Below are positions 33,184 to 41,229 of a stretch of DNA of 64,000 nt, piece by piece. Origin of the DNA: Actinophytocola oryzae (GTDB taxonomy: Bacteria > Actinomycetota > Actinomycetes > Mycobacteriales > Pseudonocardiaceae); the NCBI RefSeq assembly GCF_004364325.1, contig NZ_SOCP01000006.1, positions 124,001-188,000 on the forward strand, in the 5' to 3' direction. The stretch's first letter is position 1. Each line of letters starts with the position of its first letter. The notes beneath the pieces are model-generated. The model made no database searches. It saw only the letters and a program-made list of their open reading frames with translations, and was not told the origin of the DNA. A program made the translations under genes and the position numbers.

Positions 33184-34740
33184 GTGGTCACCAGACGAAC
33201 CGAGTCAATGACCGGCGAGCTGAGCCCCGGTGGCGAGTCCGGCGGGGATGGTTTTCTGCTGCCCGGCGCCGTGATCGGCGACGGCCGGTACCGCCTGCTC
33301 GCCCAGTTCGGCCACGACCTCAGGGCTGACGCACACCTGTGGCGCGCCCGCGACGGGCAGCTGCGCCGTGACGTCGCGCTCACCGTGCTCCTCGGCGAGG
33401 CGGACAACGGCCCCAAGGCCCAGGCGGCCAGGCGCACGCTCGAACGCGCGGCCCACGCGGCCGGGTTCGCCCATCCAGCGATGGCGCGGGTCCTCGACGT
33501 GCTGAGCCTCGGCAACGGCGTGGCACCCGGCGAGGGCCTGCTCGGCATCATCGTCGCGGACTGGTCCGTCGGCACCGACCTGGTCGACATCATCGCCGAG
33601 CACCCGCTGCCCCCCGCCAACGCGGCCAGGCTGCTCGAACCACTCGCGTCCGCCGTCGAGCGCGCCCACCACGCCGGCCTCGTGCTCGGCGTCGACCACC
33701 CGCAGCGCATCCGGGTCACCCCGGACGGCCTGCTCCGCCTCGCGTTCCCCGGCCCGCTGCCGGGGGCCGTGCCGCGTGACGACGTCAAGGGCCTCGGCGC
33801 GATCCTGTACCTGCTGCTGACCGGCCGCTGGCCGCTGCCGGGCGGTCCCGAGAGCATCCCCACCGCGCCGGTCACGCCGGACGGCACGATCGTGCCGCCG
33901 AACGTGCTGTCCGGCTACATCCCGGACAGCCTGTCCACGGTCGCGATCCGCAGCCTCGAGGACACCCAGATCGGCGGCATCCACACCAGCGCCACGCTGC
34001 TCGCGGTGCTCGAGCAGGCGGTGGAGTCCGCCGAGCAGACCGAGTTCCTCGGCCCGGTCTCGCGGCCGGTCGACGAGGACACCGAGGCGGTGTGGACGAC
34101 ACGCCCGCCGGTCCGGGACCACAACCGCAGGCGCAAGCTGGCCATCGGCGTCACCGCCCTGGCCATCGCCGTGGTCGGCATCCTGGCCTGGCTCGGCACG
34201 ATGCTCATCGACTTCTTCGGCGACGACGGCGGCAGTGCGGCCGACACCGTGGTCGTCGAGCAGCCGACGGGGTCCAACGGTGAGACCCCGCCGCCGTCAC
34301 CCAAGCCTGCGGGCCCGATCAAGCCGGCCTCGATCGAGGTCTTCAACGTCGGTGGCACCCCGGACAACCCCCGCCGTGCGGGCATGGCCACGGACGACGA
34401 CCCGGGCACGGAGTGGAAGACCGACACCTACAAGCAGCAGTTCCCCACGCTGAAGCCGGGGGTGGGCCTGATCGCGTCGTACACGGAGGCCGTCCGGTTC
34501 GCGTCCGTGGTGATCGACTCGCCGAGCCCGAACACCGTCGTGCAGATCCGCAGCGCGTCGTCGCCGAAGCCGGAGCTGGACGACACGAAGGTGATCGGGG
34601 AGGCCACGCTGCAGGGCGGCAGGACCGAGATCAAGCTGGCCAACGCGGAGCCGACCCAGTACCTGCTGGTCTGGATCACCAAGCTGGGTGACGGCAACGT
34701 GACCGCCATCGGCGACCTCCAGTTCATCCGCGCGGAGTGA
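33184..34740 (+). CDS. Membrane pseudokinase, MurJ partner (corresponds to the C-terminal half of mycobacterial MviN)
   Basis: 518 aa, GTG 33184 behind GGGGAGAGA. Residues about 25-290 follow a Ser/Thr kinase layout (IGDGRYRLLAQFGHD for the glycine loop) but catalytic residues are lost: VALTVLL lacks the VAIK lysine, LVLGVDHPQRIRV replaces HRD, and RLAFPG replaces DFG. One TM helix (KLAIGVTALAIAVVGILAW) precedes a Pro-rich linker and a C-terminal extracellular domain of about 150 residues resembling a discoidin/carbohydrate-binding fold. In mycobacteria this module is fused to MviN and recruits FhaA after PknB phosphorylation. A similar control of MurJ is inferred here. Confidence 0.88.
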   Translation: MVTRRTESMTGELSPGGESGGDGFLLPGAVIGDGRYRLLAQFGHDLRADAHLWRARDGQLRRDVALTVLLGEADNGPKAQAARRTLERAAHAAGFAHPAMARVLDVLSLGNGVAPGEGLLGIIVADWSVGTDLVDIIAEHPLPPANAARLLEPLASAVERAHHAGLVLGVDHPQRIRVTPDGLLRLAFPGPLPGAVPRDDVKGLGAILYLLLTGRWPLPGGPESIPTAPVTPDGTIVPPNVLSGYIPDSLSTVAIRSLEDTQIGGIHTSATLLAVLEQAVESAEQTEFLGPVSRPVDEDTEAVWTTRPPVRDHNRRRKLAIGVTALAIAVVGILAWLGTMLIDFFGDDGGSAADTVVVEQPTGSNGETPPPSPKPAGPIKPASIEVFNVGGTPDNPRRAGMATDDDPGTEWKTDTYKQQFPTLKPGVGLIASYTEAVRFASVVIDSPSPNTVVQIRSASSPKPELDDTKVIGEATLQGGRTEIKLANAEPTQYLLVWITKLGDGNVTAIGDLQFIRAE

Positions 34741-34804
34741 CCGTGCCGGGAGTGTCGGCGGCCACACCGCGAATGGGTGAAAGCGCGACCGATATCCTCA
34801 TCCC

Positions 34805-35431
34805 GTGACCACCGCTGCCAGCTCGGACGCCGACCTCATCGCGGCACACGCCGCGGGGGACCCGCGTGCCTTCGGGGAGTTGGTCCGCCGGCACCGGGAT
34901 CGGATGTGGGCGGTCGCCCTGCGCACGCTCCGAGATCCGGAGGAGGCCTCCGACGCGTTACAGGAGGCCTTCATCTCCGCGTTCCGAGCGGCGAGCTCGT
35001 TCCGGGCCGAGTCGCAGGTGACGACCTGGCTGCACCGGATCGTGGTGAACGCGTGCCTCGACCGGGTGCGCCGCAGGCAGGCCAGGCCGACCGTGCCGCT
35101 ACCGGAGACCGGACCGGGTGAGCCTGCCGCCCCGCGTGACTCGATGTCGGAGCGGGAGACCAGGCTCGTCGTGCAGAAGGCGCTCCACCAGCTCTCCGAG
35201 GACCAACGGGTGCCGATCGTGCTGGTCGACGTCGAGGGTTACTCGGTGGCCGAGACCGCCAAGATGCTCGGTATCGCGGAAGGCACCGTGAAGAGCAGGT
35301 GCGCACGTGGTCGGGCGAAGCTGGCCAAAGTTCTCGGCCATCTTCGGAACCCCGATGCAGATGCGAACGTCCCAGATGGCGCAGTTGACAGGCGGGATGT
35401 GCCGGTACGGCGCCACGGGGAGGGACGATGA
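34805..35431 (+). CDS. sigM: ECF RNA polymerase sigma factor SigM
   Basis: 208-aa extracytoplasmic-function sigma factor. Region 2 has AFGELVRRHRDRMWAVALRTL and DALQEAFISAFRAASSF; region 4 has ALHQLSEDQRVPIVLVDVEGYSVAETAKMLGIAEGTVKSR. Its context (before an anti-sigma gene and trxB-trxA, after murJ) equals mycobacterial sigM. A TATCCT hexamer at 34793-34798 lies six bases before the GTG start, so the message may be leaderless. The stop overlaps the next start in ATGA. Confidence 0.96.
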   Translation: MTTAASSDADLIAAHAAGDPRAFGELVRRHRDRMWAVALRTLRDPEEASDALQEAFISAFRAASSFRAESQVTTWLHRIVVNACLDRVRRRQARPTVPLPETGPGEPAAPRDSMSERETRLVVQKALHQLSEDQRVPIVLVDVEGYSVAETAKMLGIAEGTVKSRCARGRAKLAKVLGHLRNPDADANVPDGAVDRRDVPVRRHGEGR

Positions 35432-36174
35432 CGGACAGCACCAGAGGGCCGGGGGCAGCACCCCGGCAGCCGTGGTCTGTCGACGTGCTCGCCGACCTGC
35501 ACGCGGGGGCTCTGGACGCCAGGCAGTCCGCGGCCCTGTGGGCGCAGGTCAACCACGACCCCGACGCGCAGGCCGTGCTCGCCGCGCTGGACGGCGTCAA
35601 ACGCGACCTCGACCTGCTTGGTGACGCGCCCGTCGAGCCCATGCCTGCGCACTTCGCGGCCCAGCTCGACGCCGCGATCGCCGCGGAGGCGGCCAAGACC
35701 CGACCGACGTCGGCGCCACCCGGCGCGGCGCCCGTGGTCGACATGGCCGACGCCCGACGCAGGCGCAACCGCAGGATGGGATGGGCCGCGGGGGTGCTGA
35801 CCATCGCGGCGGCCGCCGTCGCGGTCACGTTCGTCGCCCTGCCGGGGGACCAGACCAGCGGCACGCCGCAGGCCGGCAACGCGAACACCCAGGTCCAGCC
35901 GAACGACGAGCCGCCGGTGAACGGCGAACCCTCGATCTCGGACCTGCAGGGGCACGAGGACTACGGCCCGCTCGACACCGAGGACGGGCTCAAGTCCTGC
36001 CTCTCCGACCACGGCATCGAGAAGCCGCAGGTCATGGGCGCGCGTGAGGTGGCGCTGGACGGCACCGACGGTGTCGCCGCCCTGCTCGCGGGCGGCCAGG
36101 ACGGCCACCGGTTCCGGCTCGTGATCGTCGACCCGGACTGCACGAAGATCGTGTCGGACACCTCGCTCGGCTGA
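35428..36174 (+). CDS. Anti-sigma-M factor, membrane protein
   Basis: 248 aa, coupled to sigM by ATGA. An N-terminal cytoplasmic domain (residues 1-110, WSVDVLADLHAGALDARQSAALWAQVNHDP) resembles an anti-sigma domain. One TM helix (MGWAAGVLTIAAAAVAVTFVAL, about 113-133) leads to an extracytoplasmic domain of about 110 residues containing two cysteines (SCLSDHG and DPDCTKI). This fits membrane anti-sigma factors that hold SigM until an envelope signal. No zinc-binding HxxxCxxC motif is visible, so it is not a classical ZAS protein. Confidence 0.85.
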   Translation: MTDSTRGPGAAPRQPWSVDVLADLHAGALDARQSAALWAQVNHDPDAQAVLAALDGVKRDLDLLGDAPVEPMPAHFAAQLDAAIAAEAAKTRPTSAPPGAAPVVDMADARRRRNRRMGWAAGVLTIAAAAVAVTFVALPGDQTSGTPQAGNANTQVQPNDEPPVNGEPSISDLQGHEDYGPLDTEDGLKSCLSDHGIEKPQVMGAREVALDGTDGVAALLAGGQDGHRFRLVIVDPDCTKIVSDTSLG

Positions 36175-36189
36175 GCGGACAGGTACCTG

Positions 36190-36221
36190 ACCGCGTGCGG
36201 GACTCGCCTCCCGCACGCGGT
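36190..36221 (+). terminator. Terminator after the sigM operon
   Basis: Perfect 13-bp inverted repeat (36190-36202 with 36209-36221), 6-nt loop, followed by CTTTTAG. It isolates trxB from sigM transcription. Confidence 0.85.
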
Positions 36222-36265
36222 CTTTTAGTGTGTCGGTGGCGTGTGACCGGTCACTCCGCCCGGGT

Positions 36266-36292
36266 GGAACAACCGGCACCTACGATCGTGTT
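36266..36292 (+). promoter_or_regulatory. Candidate SigR/SigH-type promoter of trxB
   Basis: GGAAC (36266-36270), 19 bp, GTT (36290-36292) closely matches the GGAAT-N18/19-GTT promoter of thiol-oxidative-stress ECF factors, whose classic target is trxBA. It lies 42 bp before the trxB ATG and after the sigM terminator. Confidence 0.6.
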
Positions 36293-36333
36293 ACAGGAAT
36301 GCGCACTGGCGAGCGCTCTGCTTCGGAGGTCAG

Positions 36334-37323
36334 ATGTCCGGGAACGTCAAGGACGTGATCATCGTCGGGTCCGGCCCGGCGGGTTACACAGCTGCCGTGT
36401 ACGCGGCTCGTGCCCAGCTGGCACCGCTGGTGTTCGAAGGGACGCAGTTCGGTGGCGCGCTGATGACGACCACCGAGGTGGAGAACTACCCGGGCTTCCG
36501 CGACGGCATCATGGGGCCCGACCTCATGGAGCAGATGCGGGCGCAGGCCGAGCGGTTCGGCGCCGACCTCCGCGCGGAGGACGTCGAGTCGGTCGAGCTC
36601 GACGGCCCGGTCAAGTACGTCACCTCGAACGGCACGCGGTACGCGGCGAAGTCGGTCATCCTCGCGATGGGTGCCGCGGCCCGCTACCTGCACGTGCCGG
36701 GTGAGCAGGAGCTGCTCGGGCACGGCGTGTCCGCGTGTGCCACCTGTGACGGGTTCTTCTTCCGCGACCAGAACATCGCCGTGGTGGGTGGCGGCGACTC
36801 CGCGATGGAGGAGGCCACCTTCCTGACGAAGTTCGCCAGGTCGGTGACGATCGTCCACCGACGCCAGGAGTTCAGGGCGTCGCGGATCATGCTGGAGCGC
36901 GCGAAGGCGAACGAGAAGATCCGCTGGCAGCTCGACTCCGAGGTCCTGGAGGTCCTCGGGGAGGGCAACGTCTCCGGCATGCGGCTGCGGAGCACGGTGA
37001 CCGGCGAGGAGTCCACGCTGGACGTGACCGGCGTGTTCATGGCCATCGGGCACGACCCGCGCAGTGAGCTCGTCAAGGGTCAGGTCGAGCTGGACGACGA
37101 CGGGTACGTCCGGGTGAAGCCGCAGTCCACGTACACGAACCTCGACGGCGTGTTCGCCGCGGGGGACCTGGTCGACCGGACCTACCGGCAGGCCATCACG
37201 GCCGCCGGGTCGGGCTGTTCGGCCGCGATCGACGCCGAGCGCTGGCTCGCGGAGCACGGTGAGGCCAAGGCCCAGGTGGCACCGGAACTGGTCGGCGGCG
37301 GGTACGCCCCGACTGACAACTGA
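36334..37323 (+). CDS. trxB: Thioredoxin-disulfide reductase
   Basis: 329-aa FAD/NADPH flavoenzyme that reduces thioredoxin. Residues about 8-25 hold the FAD motif GSGPAGYTAAVYAARA. The redox pair is in SACATCDGFFF (CxxC, about residues 138-141), the NADPH motif is VVGGGDSAMEEATFL, and the second FAD site is GVFAAGDLVDRTYRQA. Its neighbour trxA follows after 10 bp, so reductase and substrate are co-expressed. The candidate thiol-stress promoter upstream supports induction by disulphide stress. Confidence 0.98.
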   Translation: MSGNVKDVIIVGSGPAGYTAAVYAARAQLAPLVFEGTQFGGALMTTTEVENYPGFRDGIMGPDLMEQMRAQAERFGADLRAEDVESVELDGPVKYVTSNGTRYAAKSVILAMGAAARYLHVPGEQELLGHGVSACATCDGFFFRDQNIAVVGGGDSAMEEATFLTKFARSVTIVHRRQEFRASRIMLERAKANEKIRWQLDSEVLEVLGEGNVSGMRLRSTVTGEESTLDVTGVFMAIGHDPRSELVKGQVELDDDGYVRVKPQSTYTNLDGVFAAGDLVDRTYRQAITAAGSGCSAAIDAERWLAEHGEAKAQVAPELVGGGYAPTDN

Positions 37324-37333
37324 AGGAGAGAAC

Positions 37334-37663
37334 ATGGCCGGAAACACCGTGGAAGTGACGGACGCGTCGTTCAACGAGGCTGTCCTCAACAGCGACAAGC
37401 CGGTGCTGGTGGACTTCTGGGCGACCTGGTGCGGGCCGTGCCGGATGGTCGCGCCGGTGCTCGAGGAGCTGGCGGCAGAACACAAGGACAAGATCACGGT
37501 CGCGAAGCTGGACGTGGACGCGAACCCCACGACCGCGCGTGACTACCAGGTCCTGTCCATCCCCACGCTGATGGTCTTCAAGGGCGGCGAGAAGGTCAAG
37601 GAGATCGTCGGGGCACGCCCGAAGGCGGCGCTGGTCAACGACCTGGCCGACTTTCTGTCCTGA
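37334..37663 (+). CDS. trxA: Thioredoxin
   Basis: 109-aa cytoplasmic thioredoxin with active site WCGPC (residues about 31-35) in FWATWCGPCRMVAPVL and the cis-Pro in SIPTLMVF. ATG 37334 follows an AAGGAGAG site, 10 bp after trxB. It supplies electrons to reductases such as ribonucleotide and peroxide reductases. A strong terminator follows. Confidence 0.98.
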   Translation: MAGNTVEVTDASFNEAVLNSDKPVLVDFWATWCGPCRMVAPVLEELAAEHKDKITVAKLDVDANPTTARDYQVLSIPTLMVFKGGEKVKEIVGARPKAALVNDLADFLS

Positions 37664-37677
37664 CACGAAACCGTTAT

Positions 37678-37709
37678 GCGGCGCACACCGTCTGGTGGGT
37701 GTGCGCCGC
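37678..37709 (+). terminator. Terminator after trxA
   Basis: Perfect 12-bp inverted repeat GCGGCGCACACC (37678-37689) with GGTGTGCGCCGC (37698-37709), loop 8 nt, 14 bp after the trxA stop. Confidence 0.82.
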
Positions 37710-37862
37710 TTGGCGTATAGAGAGTTACTACACCGGCGCTGGCGTGACCCTGCGCGCCGACTGGAGGACGGCAGGGCACAATAGTGGACTAGCAGCCCTG
37801 CTGCGACAGGTATGGCAAATTTGCGCCGACTCGGGTCGGTGCCCGACCCGAGCGAGGGGTGC

Positions 37863-39011
37863 ATGCGGGTACTCCGCCGCGGTGACACCGGACCGGCTGT
37901 AGCCGAGATCCGTGCGATACTCGCAGGGCTTGGCCTGCTTCAGGTTGACCCGTCCGCCCCAGCGGCGACGGCGGTGTACGACGCGATCGTCGAGCACGCC
38001 GTGAGCACCTTCCAGCAGCAGCGCGGGCTGATCACCGACGGTTTCGTCGGCCCCGCCACCTATCGCGCGTTGAAGGACGCCACCTACCAGCTGGGCGCCC
38101 GGCCGTTGGCGTACCTGGTGTCGTCGCCGATCAGCGGGGACGACGTGCTGACTCTGCAGGACCGCCTGCTGGAGCTCGGTTACGACGCGGGCCGCCCCAA
38201 CGGCGTGTTCGGCGCGCAGACCGAGGCCGCACTGCGGACGTTCCAGCGGGACTACGGCATGACCGTGGACGGCATCTGCGGTGCCGAGACCGTGCGGGCA
38301 CTGCGCCAGCTGTCGCCGAGGGCCCGAGGCGGCTCGCCCGTGCTGCTGCGTGAGCAGGAGCGGGTCCGCAAGGCCGGGCCCCGGTTGCGGGGCAAGCGGA
38401 TCATCATCGACCCCGGCCACGGCGGCGAGGACACAGGTGTGTCGGTGGCCGGCGTCAACGAGGCCGACCTGGTGTGGGACCTGGCCCGCCGGCTGGAAGG
38501 CCGGATGGTCGCGACCGGCATGCAGGCGTTGCTGTCCCGCGGCCCGAACCAGTGCCCGTCCGAGGCCGACCGTGCCCACTTCGCCAACGACGTCGGCGGC
38601 GACCTGTTCCTGTCGCTGCACTCCGACGCGAACCGTTCGCAGCTGGCCCAGGGCGTGGCGAGCTTCCACTTCGGCACGATCACCGGCAACACGTCGACCA
38701 TCGGGGAGACGCTGGCCGGGTTCATCCAGCGTGAGCTGGTGGTGCGGACCGGCATGCGGGACTGCCGCGCGCACCGCAAGACGTGGGACACCCTGCGCCT
38801 GACCAAGTGCCCGGCCGTCCGGGTGGAGATCGGGTACCTGACCAACCAGGACGACCGCCGTCGCCTGTCCGACCCGGCGTTCCGCGACGTGGTGGCCGAG
38901 GGCATCGTCGTGGCCGTCAAGCGGCTGTACCTGCTCGGCCAGAACGACCAGCCGACCGGCACCTTCACCTTCGAGGACGTGCTGCGCCACGAGCTGGCCA
39001 AGGCCGAGTAA
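37863..39011 (+). CDS. cwlM: CwlM-like N-acetylmuramoyl-L-alanine amidase-family protein
   Basis: 382 aa from ATG 37863 (GAGGGGT site); an ATG at 37812 would add 17 residues. Two peptidoglycan-binding repeats (VLRRGDTGPAVAEIRAILAGLG and LTLQDRLLELGYDAGRPNGVFG) precede an amidase_3 domain (KRIIIDPGHGGEDTG, then LSLHSDANRS and a C-terminal VRVEIGYLTNQDD) with the zinc ligands His, Glu and His. There is no signal peptide. The mycobacterial orthologue at this locus works in the cytoplasm, activating MurA when phosphorylated by PknB; the same is likely here. Confidence 0.93.
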   Translation: MRVLRRGDTGPAVAEIRAILAGLGLLQVDPSAPAATAVYDAIVEHAVSTFQQQRGLITDGFVGPATYRALKDATYQLGARPLAYLVSSPISGDDVLTLQDRLLELGYDAGRPNGVFGAQTEAALRTFQRDYGMTVDGICGAETVRALRQLSPRARGGSPVLLREQERVRKAGPRLRGKRIIIDPGHGGEDTGVSVAGVNEADLVWDLARRLEGRMVATGMQALLSRGPNQCPSEADRAHFANDVGGDLFLSLHSDANRSQLAQGVASFHFGTITGNTSTIGETLAGFIQRELVVRTGMRDCRAHRKTWDTLRLTKCPAVRVEIGYLTNQDDRRRLSDPAFRDVVAEGIVVAVKRLYLLGQNDQPTGTFTFEDVLRHELAKAE

Positions 39012-39018
39012 AGATCAA

Positions 39019-39034
39019 TGTTTCACATGAAACA
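39019..39034. promoter_or_regulatory. parS-like site with one mismatch
   Basis: TGTTTCACATGAAACA differs from the parS consensus TGTTTCACGTGAAACA at a single central base, so it is no longer fully palindromic at the centre. It lies 8 bp after cwlM and its right end forms part of a terminator stem. Confidence 0.55.
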
Positions 39035-39067
39035 GCCCCCGTGGACCAGGTCCTCGGGGGCTGTTTC
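39029..39067. terminator. Bidirectional terminator after cwlM
   Basis: Perfect 13-bp inverted repeat GAAACAGCCCCCG (39029-39041) with CGGGGGCTGTTTC (39055-39067). It lies between cwlM and the convergent GNAT gene and has a T-rich 3' arm in both directions. Confidence 0.85.
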
Positions 39068-39070
39068 GGT

Positions 39071-39706
39071 CTAGGTGTTCATCCGCTGGAGAGCGGGACT
39101 CGCCGTCGACACCGAAACGGTGCCCAGGAGCCTCTCCAGGGCGGCCTCGACGTCTTCCTTCCATCCCAGCGCCGAGCGGAGCTCCAGGCGCAGACGGGGC
39201 CAGCGAGGGTGCGGCCTGACGGTCTTGAAGCCGACGCTCAGCAGGAAGTCCGACGGGACGACGCAGGAGACCTCCTCGTCCGGCTTCGCGTCACCGAACG
39301 ACTCGATGGCCTTCACGCCGCGTCGGGTGAGATCCTTGGCCACCGCCTGGACCAGCATCCGGCCCAGTCCGCCCTGACGGAACTCGGGCAGGACGTAGAA
39401 GCCGGTCAGTAGAACGGCGTCCGGGCTGGGGGGCGAAGTGGGGAACGCCGAGGCGCGGGGGACGGCCGTCGGTGGGGCGTACAGCACGAACCCGACCGGT
39501 AGCTTGTCGCTGTAGACGATGCGTCCGCAGGAGCCCCACTCGAGCATGACACTGGAGACCCAGGCCTCCTTCTCCAGCTCCGCGGTGCCGAACTCTTCCG
39601 CCTGCTCCTTCAGGTGCGGCGCGAGCTCCCAGTACACACACGACCGGCTGTGCTTGGGGAGATCCTCGAGGTTGTCCAGCGTGACGCCAACGACGCGTCG
39701 CGACAC
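39071..39706 (-). CDS. GNAT family N-acetyltransferase
   Basis: 211 aa from GTG 39706, which follows a GGAGGTCAG ribosome site. The acetyl-CoA fold is visible: LTGFYVLPEFRQGGLGRMLVQAVAKDL with the Q/RxxGxG loop. The N-terminal part (LDNLEDLPKHSRSCVYWELA) and the position convergent with cwlM and upstream of the parAB region match mycobacterial Rv3916c. The substrate is not known. Confidence 0.9.
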   Translation of the reverse strand: MSRRVVGVTLDNLEDLPKHSRSCVYWELAPHLKEQAEEFGTAELEKEAWVSSVMLEWGSCGRIVYSDKLPVGFVLYAPPTAVPRASAFPTSPPSPDAVLLTGFYVLPEFRQGGLGRMLVQAVAKDLTRRGVKAIESFGDAKPDEEVSCVVPSDFLLSVGFKTVRPHPRWPRLRLELRSALGWKEDVEAALERLLGTVSVSTASPALQRMNT

Positions 39707-39850
39707 CTGACCTCCCACCCTGGGCTCCGCGTGAGCCCCTCCCACGTGTGCATCGCCAGGATAAGCCCGGTATCGCCAGGCCGGAACCAGCAAGGGTGAA
39801 TATCGACCCGGTTACACTCATTCGACTGAGCCAACCGCCACGGAGCGCGC

Positions 39851-41158
39851 ATGTCCCTCGAACCAGCAGGAAGCCGCAGCCTGGACCCCCACCTGCGCCG
39901 GTACGCAGCTCGAGCGGCCGGGATGACCGCCTCCGAGGTACGAGCTCTCTTCGCCGTCGCCAGCCGACCCGAGGTGGTCTCCCTGGCAGGCGGCATGCCG
40001 AACCTCACGGCGTTGCCGCTGGACACGCTGTCCGCGCAGGTCGCGGACCTGATCACCAAGGACGGACTGGTCGCACTGCAGTACGGCTCCGCCCACGGGC
40101 TGCCGGAGCTGCGGGACCAGATCTGCGAGGTGATGGCGCTGGAGCAGATTCGCGCCCACCCGGACGACGTGGTGGTCACCGTCGGCTCGCAGATGGGCCT
40201 CGACATGGTGACGCGGATCTTCTGTGATCCTGGTGACGTCGTCATCGCGGAGGGGCCGTCCTACGTCGGTGCGCTCGGCACGTTCGGCGCCTACCAGGCC
40301 GATGTCGTGCACGTCGCGATGGACGAGGACGGCCTGGTGCCCGAGGCGTTGCGCGAGGCGCTGGCCACGGCCGAGTCGGCGGGGCGGCGGGTCAAGTTCC
40401 TGTACACGATCCCGAACTTCCACAACCCGGCCGGTGTGACGCTGGCCGTGTCCAGGCGCGCGGAGATCCTGGAGATCTGCCGGTCGCACCAGGTGCTGGT
40501 GGTCGAGGACAACCCGTACGGCCTGCTCGGCTTCGACGGGCAGACCTATCCGGCGCTGCGGTCGATGGACCCGGACAACGTGGTGTACCTGGGCTCGTTC
40601 TCGAAGACGTTCGCCGCGGGCCTTCGGGTCGGCTGGGTGCTGGCACCGCACGCGGTGCGGGAGAAGCTGATGCTGGCCGCGGAGTCGGCCACGCTGTGCC
40701 CGCCGACGCTGAACCAGATGATCGTGTCGCGCTACCTCGCGACGCACGACTGGAAGGGCCAGATCAAGTCGTTCCAGTCGGCGTACCGCGACAGACGCGA
40801 CGCGCTGGTGTCCGGGCTGGAGCAGCACATGCCGGCAGGCTGCTCGTGGACCGTGCCGAAGGGCGGGTTCTTCGTCTGGATGACCGTGCCGGAGGGCGTG
40901 GACACGAAGGCGATGCTGCCGAGGGCGGTCACCGCGCGAGTGGCGTACGTGTCCGGCACCGGCTTCTACGCCGACGGCTTCGGCAGCAGGCAGATGCGCC
41001 TGTCCTTCTGCTACCCGACGCCGGAGCGCATCTCGGAAGGCGTCCGTCGGCTTGCCGCGGTACTCGCCGCCGAGCTCGACCTCGCGAACACGTTCGGGCC
41101 CATCAGCGGGCGGCGTGCGGGTACGGGACCACAGGTTCCCGGCCCGGACATCGCCTAG
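39851..41158 (+). CDS. PLP-dependent aminotransferase, class I/II (2-aminoadipate/LysN-like)
   Basis: 435-aa fold-type I aminotransferase. Seen: VVSLAGGMPNLTALP, LQYGSAHGLPELRDQI, VTVGSQMGLDMVTRIF, the FYTIPNFHNPAG-like segment YTIPNFHNPAGV, DNPYGLLGFDG, and the PLP lysine in SFSKTFAAGLRVGW. This combination is typical of MocR-like/2-aminoadipate and aromatic transaminases. No helix-turn-helix domain is attached, so it is an enzyme only. Specific substrate unknown. It is followed by a D-Ala ligase gene 71 bp downstream. Confidence 0.92.
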   Translation: MSLEPAGSRSLDPHLRRYAARAAGMTASEVRALFAVASRPEVVSLAGGMPNLTALPLDTLSAQVADLITKDGLVALQYGSAHGLPELRDQICEVMALEQIRAHPDDVVVTVGSQMGLDMVTRIFCDPGDVVIAEGPSYVGALGTFGAYQADVVHVAMDEDGLVPEALREALATAESAGRRVKFLYTIPNFHNPAGVTLAVSRRAEILEICRSHQVLVVEDNPYGLLGFDGQTYPALRSMDPDNVVYLGSFSKTFAAGLRVGWVLAPHAVREKLMLAAESATLCPPTLNQMIVSRYLATHDWKGQIKSFQSAYRDRRDALVSGLEQHMPAGCSWTVPKGGFFVWMTVPEGVDTKAMLPRAVTARVAYVSGTGFYADGFGSRQMRLSFCYPTPERISEGVRRLAAVLAAELDLANTFGPISGRRAGTGPQVPGPDIA

Positions 41159-41229
41159 CGCCAAGAGTCAGTCGTCTGTCCACTGTGCACGGTCGCGGTG
41201 GCTGCTGTCCTTCTGTCGAGGAGTGTCCG

